A DNA stretch of 64,000 bases. Source: Dromiciops gliroides (taxonomy: Eukaryota > Chordata > Mammalia > Microbiotheria > Microbiotheriidae). Where the stretch lies: NCBI RefSeq assembly GCF_019393635.1, contig NC_057864.1:480621617-480685616 (forward strand), in the 5' to 3' direction. Below the pieces are notes generated by a model, which saw nothing but the letters and a program-made list of their open reading frames with translations, was not told where the DNA came from and did no database searches. Below are positions 22,101 through 33,558 of this stretch, one piece after another. Position 1 is the first letter of the stretch, and the number at the start of each line of letters is the position of its first letter. Both the position numbers and the translations under genes were made by a program.

Positions 22101-25100
22101 TGGAAGAAAGAGTTGTACAGAAATTGGAGTACACATAAGTTGGGGACTGCCTCTGTTTCTCTTTCAGGGCCATGTTCTGTAATGACTTAAAGGAGAAATA
22201 TGAGAAGAAAATCATCATCAGAGGCGTGGATGCAGAAATTATGAATATTCTCTTAGACTATACATACACAAGTAAAGCTCTTATTACCAAACAGAATGTC
22301 CAGCGGGTCTTGGAAGCTGCCAGCCTCTTCCAGGTGGGTGAACTGAGAGACCCAGTGAGAAAGTCAACAGAAACTCAGAACTCCCAGAAACGCTTTGGTT
22401 CTTGTCTCAATGCATAGTCTAGACCTGAGCGCGGCGGCTATTAGGGTGGCAAAAGCATGTTCTTTTACTGGGGTCTGTGCCCGCTTGAGGGTTGGGGCAT
22501 GCCTGCCTCAGAGAAACTTCACGTGGGACCTAGTGGGATGGTGGTGGTGGGGAATTGTGAGAGGTGCCGCAGGTATAACTAATAAAGTTCTTGTGGGAAC
22601 CCTGCCCATTAACTCATTCGTTAAGCTTTTCATCTCCCACCACAATGAAGTCAATGACTCAGTACTCATCGACAAAAGTGAAGGATTTAGAGAAATCTAG
22701 GAAGGGTTGTATGAAGGGAGGCAGAGTGAAGTGAGCAGAATCAGAAGAACAATTTATACAATGAACTGACAAGGGAAAAACAACTTTGGAAGGCTTAAGA
22801 ACTCTAATCAATGTAGTGACCAACCCAAACCTGAGAAAATATATATCATGCTTCCTACCTCTGAGAATAAAAGTACAAACTTTAGGAAGAGAGTGAGACA
22901 TACATTTTCTGACCTGACCAACTAAACTTGTATTTGTTTTGTTTGATTGTACCTATTTGTTACGGGGTGGGGATGTCTTGTTACAAGGGAGGGAAGAGTG
23001 TTGTGGGGGGAGAGAGAGGGATACTGGTGGTGATGCCAAAAACAAGTAAACAAACAGCTCAGAACTGCCCTATTTCTGTGAAAATCACCACCATCTTTCC
23101 AATCCCCTCGGTATGTACCCTCCGAATCACTCCAGATGCCTCAATCTCATCCATATCATCTGTCCAGTTGCCAGATATTGCCATTTCTGCTTCCACAATA
23201 GCTCTTCCACCAGACTCCTCTTTACTGCCGGCCAGGTCCTCATCCCCTCTAATCTGAATGATTAGAAGAGGCTCTTTTATTCATCTCCCTGCCTCCAAAT
23301 AGGGAGGTCACACAGCTGCCACCTTTCCAGTCTTCTTACTCCCCTATGTGTACTCCTTGGCCTCCTGGCTGTTCTAAGAACAAGCCACTCTCTCTCATCC
23401 TCTCTGGCATTCTTTTTTCTCTCTCTGGCTGTCCCTCATGCCTGGAACACTCTCTCTCCTCTGCTTGGCTACTGACTTCCCTGGCTTCCTTTAAGTCCCA
23501 ACTAAAATCCCTGCTTCTGCATCCCCTCTTAATCCTCGTGCCTTCCATCTGTTCATTATTTCCTATTTATCCTGTCTGTAACTTGCCTTGTATATATTTG
23601 TTTGCATGTTGCCCCCCCCCCCCATTAGATTGCAAGCTCCTCAAGGTCAGGGACTTTCTTTTGCCTCTTTTTGCATCTCCAGAGCTTAGTGTAGAGCCTG
23701 GCACATAGTGGATGCTTAATAAATGTCAGCTGATTGAAAATGACCTGACTAAAGCTCAAGTCTGACAATGTCGCCCTATACTCAAAACTTCCAGTGGCTC
23801 CCTTATTTTTCCCCTCTAGGATCAAGTAAAGCTCTGCTGTTTGGCATTTAAAGCCTTTCCTAACCTGTTCCATCCCCTCTTTCTAGTGGTTTCACACATT
23901 CTTTCTTTTCTTTCTTTTTCTTTCTTTCTTTTTTGGTGAGGCAATTGGGGTTAAGTGACTTGCCCAGGGTCACACAGCTAGTAAGTGTCAAGTGTCTGAG
24001 GCCGGATTTGAACTCAGGTCCTCTTGAATCCAGGGCCAGTGCTTTACCCACTGTAACACCTGGCTGCCCCTATTCTTTCTTTCCGTACATTCTATGGACC
24101 AGCCAATCTGCTCTTCTTGCTGCCCCTCATATACCACACTCCATCTGTACCTCTTTGCTGGTTCTTTCCTATGCCTGGAATGCACTTGTTCCTTATTTTA
24201 TCTTAGGGTTTCCTCCAATGCCCGGCTCAGGTGCTGACTTCTGCATGGAGCCTTTCCTGTTCTGTCCAGATGTTGGTGCCTTCCTCCCCACCATTTCTTG
24301 GTGTTTGCTTTATATGTGATATATACACCTATCTATGTGCATGTTGTTTCAATCCATCAAGAAGCATTTATAAAGCACCTACTAGGTGCTGTGCACTGTG
24401 CTACGCACAAAGGCAAGGATGAAACATTCTCTCCCCTCAGGGAGCTTACATTCTATTGGGGATGGGGAACAATCTGCATATAGTCAACCAATGGGCATTT
24501 ATTAAACACTTACTATATGTCATGTACTATGCTAAGAGCTAGACATACAATACAAAGAATGAAACAGTCCCCACTCTCAAGACCCTTAGATTCTATGGGG
24601 GAAGCAGGTGAGATACAAGGTTATTAGGGAGGGAGGGCACCAGCTATCTCCCTGTTAAGCTCCTTGAAGACAAGGCAGGTTTCACGTTTGTCTTAGTATG
24701 CCTACATGGTGGAGCACAGTGGCTAGCACATAGCAGGGATTTACAAAATTCCTTGCTGATTGACTTATTGGAACACAGATACATAGTTACAGAGGCTCAT
24801 AGGCCAGAGTAAGGCCATTGTTATGTTGTTGCAGAAACAGGACCCCAGAAGCTGTGGGAGGTAGGGTGTGGCTAACGGTCTTTTGGCTACTTTTAGAATC
24901 TTGCCCATTTTAATAATACAGACCCCACAGCCTAAGAAGCAGGGGAGGAGTTGAAATGCATGTGTGTGGCTTCCCGGAAAGTCCTCATTCACTGAACGGA
25001 TCACATGAGCCTGGGACACCCTGCGCAGACTCTGTATAGAGAAGTGAACCCGCTGTAGGTGGGCCGCAGGTGGCCAGAAAATTGTCTCATTTATTTTTAT

Positions 25101-28100
25101 CCTTTGAGCTGAAACGTTGAAAATAAAAAAAGTCCCAGTCTAGCAGGATTTACCTAGGGGCCTCAAGGTGGCGTAATGGATAGAGTGTGACCTTGGTCAA
25201 ATCACTTAAACCCCTTTCTGTTTTCTCAGCTCCAAAATGCTGAGAGCAGTAGCACCTACCTCCCAGGTTGTTGTATGGATCCCATAATGTGTGTAAAGTA
25301 CTTTGTAGTGTGCTTAAGTCACTATATTATTATCACGCCATCACCACTACCACCACCACCATCATCATTCTCTCATTAGAGGGGAACTGGGTGGAGGTAG
25401 AGGCAGAACCAGAGGCAAGTAGGTTCCAAGGTACCGCATGGACAGGCCTGGGTCTTAGAGCCACAGAAAAGGATCCAAGATCCAGCTGGAAGGGTTAGGG
25501 TTAGGGTCAGTCTGAGGGTTAGGTAGTCTAGTCCAGCACCCTCATTTTGCAGATAAGGCAACAGAGGCTCAGAGGTCACAGGAATTTGTGCATCCATCCT
25601 TCTTTTTTCTCCCATGCTCTCTGGCTTCTCCCTGTTTGCCCTAAAACACACTCAGTTCTCCACCAACCTATAGAAGCTGCTGAGAAGTCAAGGTGGGGGC
25701 GTCTTTTCTCCATATCCATCCTCTTTTCCCTCTGTGTAGCATTCCATCCTGCTGCCCACTGGACTGGATTATCCTTCCAACTCCCCAGTTTCCATCTTGG
25801 GGCAGCATCTCTGACTTAGTTACTCATGCTCAAAATGTACATGATACCTTGGACTTTTCTCTCTGCTCTACCTCCCATGTCCAATCATCACCAGTTAATC
25901 AGCTGACTGCATTTGTTAATCACTCACTATGTGCCAGGTGCTGCAGTCACTGGTAGGAATACAAAGAAAGGCAAAAACCATCCCTGCCTTCAAGAAGCTC
26001 CCAGTCTAATAGGGATGACAACATGCAAACAACATACAAGGTATATACAGAGGAGCTTGAGGATAATCTCAGAGGGAAGGGGCTAGTGAGAGTTGGGGAG
26101 GGGGCTAGGGAAGGCCTCTTGTACATATGGGTTTCAAGCTAAGTCTGGAAGGAAGCCAAGAGGTAGAGGTGAGGTGGTAAAGCATTCAAGGCATGGAGGA
26201 CAGTCAAAGAAAAGTCATGGAGCCAGGAGATGGAGTATGGTACATGAGGAACACAAGTGAGCCAATGTAGCTGCATCTTTTTTTTTTGTTTTGTTTTGGT
26301 TTTTTGTCTTTTGTTTTTTGTTTTGTGGGGCAATGAGGGGCAAGTCACTTGCCCAGGGTCACACAGCTAGTAAGTGTCAAGTGTCTGAGGCTGGATTTGA
26401 ACTCAGGTTCTCCTGAATCCAAGGCCAGTGCTTTATCCACTGAGCCACCTAGCTGCCCCCACTGCATCTTAAAGTACATGGAGGAGGGTCAAGTTTAAGA
26501 AGATGGGAAAGGTAGGAAGGCGTCAAGTTGTAAAGGACTTTAAAATGCCAAACAGAGGATTTTATATGTGATCCTAGAGGGAATAGGGAGCCACTGGATT
26601 TTTTTTTGAGGCAATTGGGGTTCAGTGACTTGCCCAGGGTCACACAGCTAGTAAGTATTAAGTGTCTGAGGCTGGATTTGAACTCAGGTCCTCCTGAATC
26701 CAGGGCCGGTGCTCTATCCACTGCGCCACCTAGCTGCCCCTGCCACTGGGATTTAATGAGTAGGAGAATGACCTGTACTTTAGGAAGATCACTTTGGCCA
26801 TTGAGGGGAGAGGGACTTGAGGCAGTGAGGCCAACTAAAAGCCTATTGAATTGTCCAGGTGATGAGGAGGTGCATAGGGTAGTAGCCATGTGAGTGGGAA
26901 GATGAGAGGAGAGAAGTTGTGAAGGGAAAAAAGAGAAGATTCTGACAACAGATTGGAAATGTGGGGTGAGTCCAAGAGAGGAGACAAGGATAATAACAAG
27001 GTTGTGAGCCTGGGTAACTGGGAGGATGGTAGTATCCTCAATAGTAACAGGGAATCTGGGAAGAAGGGAGTTTTGGGGAAAAAGATCATGGGTTCTGTTT
27101 GGGACAAGTTGAGCTTGAGATGGCTACAGTAATCATTCTTTAAGATGTCCAAAAGGGTATTGGCAATGAGGGACTAGAACTCAAGAGAGAAACTAAGGTT
27201 GACTTTGCAGATCTGGGGATCATTAGCATAGAGATAAAAGTTATATTCAGGGAATCACCAAGCAAAGTAGTTGAGAAGGCAAAGAGAAGAAATCATAGGA
27301 TAGAGCCTTGGGGTACACCCATGGTTGGTGAATGTGACCTGAATGAAGCTTCAACAAAGGATGATGAGAAGGAGCAGTCAGACAAGTAAGAGGGGAACCA
27401 AAAGAGAGGGGAGAGAACCCAGAAAAAGACAGTGATCGACAGTATTATAGGTTGCAGAGAGGTCTAAAGGATGAAGATGGACAAAAGGCCATTAGATCTG
27501 GCAGTTAAGAGATCACTGGTCACTTTGGATAGAGTAGTTTCGGTTGAATGATGAGATTGGAAGTCAGACTGCAGAAGGTTTAGAAGGGAGGGAGAAGATG
27601 GGAAGTGGGAGGCACCCATTGTAGTCAACCTTCTTAAGAGATTGGGCCACAAAACGGAAGAGGGATCCGGTGGGGATGGTTGGTTCAAGTGAGGGTGTTT
27701 TAGGGATGGAGGAGACGTGGGTGTGTCAGTAGGCTGAAGGGAAGCAGGAAGAGATTGGACTTAAGGAGAGAGGATGATGGAGAGATCAGTCTGCTGGAGG
27801 AGCCAGGGTATGTATGGAGGAAATTGCCTGAGCAAACAGAAGAGCCGCCTCTTCCTAAGAAATGTCTGGGTGTTGTGAGATGAGAAGAGGGGGGTCTTTT
27901 CAAATGGTCTCAGTTTTTTCCATGAAATATGGGGAAAAGTCTTTAGCTGAGAGGGTAGGGGGAGGCGATGCCTTGGGAAGATTTTTTTTTTGGAAGATTT
28001 GTGTGTGTATGTGTGTGTGAGGCAATGAGGGTTAAGTGACTTGCCCAGGGTCACACAGCTAGTAAGTGTTAAGTGTCTGAGGCTGGATTTGAACTCAGGT

Positions 28101-29331
28101 CCTCCCTAATCCAGGGCCGGTGCTTTATCCACTGCACCACCTAGTTGCCCCCTATGCCTTGGGAAGATGACAGAGGAATGAAAAAGTCCGGAATAGCAAC
28201 TATGGTGAATGAGTGAGCAAATTGATCAGGGAGCTGAAAAAAGATCGCTTTGCCGCAGAGGGCATGGTTGAGATGGTACAACATAGGACTCAAGTCAGCA
28301 CGATTCTGTGATTTTTCTCCAGTTTTCTTCAGCAGCATAGGAGAGTAAGGAAGCTAATGGTGGAAGTGATCTCAGGGTGGTGTTTGGCAAGACATGATCA
28401 GAAATAGAACAGGAGAGAAAAGGACTTGAGTGTAAAGAAATTAGTTCAACAGAGGATCAAGATAGGGAAGGGAGGGGCGTATAGCCAGAGCAAGGCCTCT
28501 AGCCTAGAAAAGAACTGAGGGGTCAAAGAATTGCTTTGACCCACCCTGAAGTTAAAGAACAGAAGTTAAGGATTGTAAAATGGAAAGGAAAAGGGACTGA
28601 TAACAGATTACGATCAGACAAAGGAATTTCAGGGCTTGTGAACATGAAAGTAGAACACCAATGTGTTGTGACCATCTGTATGCAGATGAAGTAGAGTAGG
28701 AAGAAATCATAGGAAATGAGAAGAGGGAGGTGGAGTAGGTGGTCATGGGAAGTGAGTAGAATGAGGAACTGGGAAGTGAGGGTGTTTGTGGGAACATCAG
28801 TGTGTTGTAGTCTCCTAGTACAGGGGAGAACTGGGAAGGAGAGAGAGAGAGAGACTGTGAGCCAGGCAATGAATTCTTTTTCTTTCTTTCTTTTTTTCCA
28901 GGGCAATGGGGGTTAAGTGACTTGCTCACGGTCACACAGCTAATAAGTGTCAAATGTCTGAGGTCACATTTGAACTCAGGTCTTCCTGAATCCAGGGCTG
29001 GTGCTTTATCCACTGCACCACCTAGCTGCCTCCTAAGCAATGAATTCATTGAGAAAGAAGGGAGGGTGTCCAGGGGTCAACAGTGGCTACCAGGTTCTGG
29101 ATTGGGAGATAAGTCTAGACACTATGGACTTTAGAGGAGGAGACGTTTCTGAGCAATAAGATAAGTAACATTAAAATGCCCATGACAACAGGTTGGTTTC
29201 AAACAGTCTGATTAGGAGCATCCCAGTTTCTAAATGGCCAATAGCCATTATCTAACTAATTATATATATATACACACACATAGATAGATAAATGCATAGA
29301 TAGATGATAGATAGATGATAGATGATAGATA

Positions 29332-29387
<56 letters not shown>

Positions 29388-32300
29388 TAGAGCGCTAGGT
29401 GGCTCAGTGGATTGAATGCTGGGCCTAGAGTTGGCAAGACTTGAGTTCAAATCCAGCCTCTTACTAGCTAGACACTTAACAGTCACTAACTAGCTACGTG
29501 ACCCTGGGCAAGTCCTTTAACCTCTTTGTGCCTCAATCCACCAAGAGAATGGCAAAGCATTCCTGTATCTTTGCCAAGAAAACCCATAATGGGATCTCAA
29601 AGAGTTGGACACAACTGAATGATGAAAACAAAGATAGAAGAAAGCTTTGCTGTCTGTACTGTTATTGGGGCATCCACTGCTGAGTGAGAACTGTGTTACC
29701 CAAGTCCAGTTGTTTGGGCCTGGGGTCAGGTCAATTTTCCTTGAAATAATAGCAGGGTTGTGTCTAGTGGGGACCTGGGTTATGCACACCTATGCATGTG
29801 TATGCCACAGATGAAAAAGGACTAATGTGTAAGGATCAAATTTGGCCCTGATCATGGGAGATGTAGGTGTACTCCTTTCCTTCCTTTGGAGGGCTGAGAG
29901 ACTGTGGGTATGGAACAGTTAATCCGTTTGTTAGTTTTGCTGAGATTTTTTTCCCCTTCTATCTCCTTTATTCTTTGTTATAAGGAATGGATGGTTCTCT
30001 TGAGAGGGGCAAGTATACATTTGAAAATAAAGATGATGTAAAAACAAAATGTAGGGCAGCTAGGTGGCGAAGTGGATAGAGCACCGGCCCTGGAGTTAGG
30101 AGTACCTGGGTTCAAATCCAGCCTCAGACACTCAACACTTGCTAGCTGTGTGACCCTGGGCAAGTCACTTGGCCCCAATTGCCTCACTAAAAAAAAAAAT
30201 GTATCAATAAATTTTTTTAAATGTGTAAAGGAGGAGACAGCTAAGTGGCGCAGTGGATAGAGCACCGGCCTTGGAGTCAGGAGTACCTGAGTTCAAATTT
30301 GGCCTCAGACACTTAACACTTACTAGCTGTGTGACCCTGGGCAAGTCACCCCAATTGCCTCACTTAAAAAAACAAACAAAAACAAACAAACAAAAAAATG
30401 TGTAAAGGAAAGTTAATGTATTAATGATATTCATACCTTCTTTGCCCTTCAAGTGTCTGTGATTGCAGATGTGTGGTTCCTCTCTCCACCAATGGAGGAT
30501 GGAAGGTCTCCACAAGTGGGTAGCCAGTCTTTCAGAGCTGCTCCACTCAATTCTATTTAACAAACTCAGATTGGGCACCAGCTGGGTGCCGGGCACTGTG
30601 CTGGGTGCTGACTCAGCACGCTTTAGTTGCTTAACCCTTGAAATAAGACTGACAAAGCCATGTTTGCCTGAGCCAGGTGACATGTTGAAATTTGAATTTG
30701 GGCAAGTTATTTCAGTTTCCTCATCATTAAAATAAGGGAGCTGGACTTGGCCATGGCTTCATAGGTACGGGTTTGGAAGGAGCCTCAGAAGCCATCTAGT
30801 CCATTTTTAAAATTGGGAAGACTGAGGCTCTCAGAGGAAAAGTGGGTATGACCCCAAAGTCATATCTCTGGTCTTCCAATATCTAACATTCTGTAAGTCT
30901 ATGAGTCTCTTCACGGCCCCATGAAAACCTAGAGACATGAAATAGGAGCTAACCTCTTTCTGACATGATCTAATTCCATCGTGTTCCTTGTAGTTCCTTA
31001 GGATGGTAGATGCCTGCGCCAGTTTTCTCACTGAAGCCCTCAACCCTGAAAATTGTGTTGGCATCCTGAGACTGGCGGACACACATGCCTTGGACCACCT
31101 GAAGAGGCAAGTTCAAGGCTACATCATTCAGAATTTTACCCAAATCTTGAACTATGACGAATTCCTGGAGCTCCCGGTGGACACCCTCCACCATACCCTG
31201 AAGAGTGACGACCTCTATGTCACTGAGGAATCCCAAGTGTTCGAGATGGTGATGTGCTGGGTCCGCCATAAGCAGTCGGAGAGACTTTGTTTGCTCCCTC
31301 GTGTCCTGGAGAACGTCCGTTTACCTCTTCTGGACCCTTGGTACTTTGTGGAGACAGTGGAAGCGGACCCGCTTATCCGACAGAGCCCTGAGGTCTTCCC
31401 ACTTCTACAGGAGGCAAGGATGTATCATCTATCTGGAAATGAGGTGAGCAGAAATGAGAGCCATTTAGAGCAAACCAGCACTGGGCTTGTTGGAATCTTG
31501 GCTCTCCTGTGCTTCTTCTGTCTGGATCAGGGCTTCCTCCTTTATAAAATAAGAGGGGTAGATATCTGCAGGGGCCCCTTCAGCTTCAATCCCATGTATC
31601 TATGAATCTGTAAGAGCCTCAGGGGAATTAAGGTGGAATTAGGTCAAATCTGGGGAGATGGACCAAACCTGTGACTTCATCTAGTATATAAGGAATGCCC
31701 AAGGAGAAAATTCCCTGGACCAATGTAGATGGTCTCCTAAACCAGGTGCAAGTCAAAATCGTAGAGTTGTGGGGGATTGGGGGGTGTGGCACACAGAGGG
31801 TGGGATGGATGTGGGAGGAGACCCTGAGAGGTTCAGTGAATTTTGCCAGTCTGTGTCACAGTCAGGACCCGAACTCATCCTCCTGATTCCAAAGCTGGCT
31901 CTGTCTCCACTAAGTCACCCTGCCTTCTGTTGGCATTTCTATTATTTTACTTCATTTTCACAAGTGAATAAGGTCCCTTCATCCCTAGAGCTTCTTGTGC
32001 TAAGATTAAACCAAGTAAACCTTACAACAATGGTTCCTCTTCTAGTTTCCATAGGAGATGTGAGATCATTTGTCCTAGACCAGGCAGAAAAAAGTCCTAT
32101 TTGGGAATTTGAGTTATGTGGAGGGTTCTTGGGATTCCATTAGCAAGTTAGAACAAGGGCTAGCTAAGATTTGTTAATTGACACCTTGGAATGCTGGACA
32201 CTTAGAGCACAGCCCAGAGGGGATGATGAGGTAGGAGGAGGAAGGAAGAGATAGAGGGAGGAGCCAGGCATGCCAACATGGCTGGACTTGTGGGTGCTAG

Positions 32301-33517
32301 GCAGGTGGAGAGGAGTGATAAATGGGGGTAACAACTCAGAAAACAAGTGGGATTATATGCTTTGGATTTGAGGGAGGGGATAGGAAGGGGAGGGAGTGGG
32401 GAAGAAAGCTTTTCCACTTATTACATCAGACTGCCTCTTTTTTTTTTTTTTTTTGGTGAGGCAATTGGGGTTAAGTGACTTGCCAGACTGCCTCTTAATA
32501 GTAGGAATAATGATAATAATAATGAGAAGGAGGAGGAAGAAGAGGGGGAGGAGGAGGGGAAGGGGAGGAGGAAGAGGAGGAGCAGGAGGAAGAGGAGGGG
32601 GGAGGAGGAGCAGGAGCAGGAGAAGGAGAAGGAGAGGCAGCTTGTTGTAGCAGATAGAGCGCTGGCCTCTGAGTCAACAAGACTCAAGCTCACATCCCAC
32701 CTTGGCCACACACTTAGTGTGACACTGGGCATCCAAGAAAGCAAGCACTCATGCTAGCCATCACACTCTCTTCAGACACAGACCAGCCCATGACACCCCA
32801 ATCTCCCCCTTCCCCCTGAGCAAGTACCTCCCCACCTCTTTATATCTCCTTTTATATGTTGTCTTCTCCTTCCAAGCTACTTGAAGACAGGGCAAATCTT
32901 TCTTTTTTGCTTGTATTTGAGTTCCCAGGGCTTAGCCCAGTGCCCGGAAAAGAGTAAGTACTTAAATGCTTGCTCTACCTACCTACCTACCTACCTACCT
33001 ACCTACCTACCTACCTACCTACCTACCTACCTACCTACCTACCTATCTACCTACCTACCTACCTACTTACCTACCTACCTACTTACCTACCTACCTACCT
33101 ACCTACCTACCTACCTACCTACCTAACCTACCTACCTACCTACCTAACCTACCTACCTACCTACCTACCTACCTACCTACCTACCTACCTACCTACCTAC
33201 CTACCTACCTAACCTACCTACCTACCTACCTACCTACCTACCTACCTACCTACCTACCTATCTACCTACCTACCTACCTACTTACCTACCTACCTACTTA
33301 CCTACCTACCTACCTACCTACCTACCTACCTACCTACCTACCTACCTACCTACCTACCTACCTACCTAACCTACCTACCTACCTACCTACCTACCTACCT
33401 ACCTACCTACCTACCTATATACCTACCACCCTACCTACCACCCTACCTACCTACCTACCTAACATACCTACCTAACCTACCTACCTACCTAACCTACCTA
33501 CCTACCTACCTACCTAC

Positions 33518-33558
<41 letters not shown>

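Larger units (their letters stand above)
25905..29130 (-). mobile_element. Long L2 LINE, minus, with four SINE-A inserts
   Basis: The 3' end lies at the left (cactcactatgtgccaggtg, aaggaagccaagaggtagag). About 3.2 kb of antisense L2 follows, the longest LINE in the gene. Minus-strand conceptual translation around 27,470-27,690 reads [16 protein letters not shown], the L2 reverse-transcriptase N-terminal block that normally leads into the LDLSAAFD motif. Around 28,560-28,900 it gives an endonuclease-like C-terminal segment. Stops and frameshifts are frequent, so it is inactive. Confidence 0.75.

Noticed and set aside
25490..25512. Telomere-like gttagggttaggg
   Set aside because: Only about two and a half units, far too short for an interstitial telomere tract.
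26449..26889. 146-residue minus-strand frame and the many similar frames reading [13 protein letters not shown] or [14 protein letters not shown]
   Set aside because: These recurring peptides are translations of SINE-A in sense and antisense, found wherever a copy occurs.
32881..33475. Long open frames of Leu-Pro-Thr-Tyr repeats (up to 169 residues) in several phases
   Set aside because: A tetranucleotide array without stop codons is open in every phase; this is a microsatellite, not a structural protein gene.
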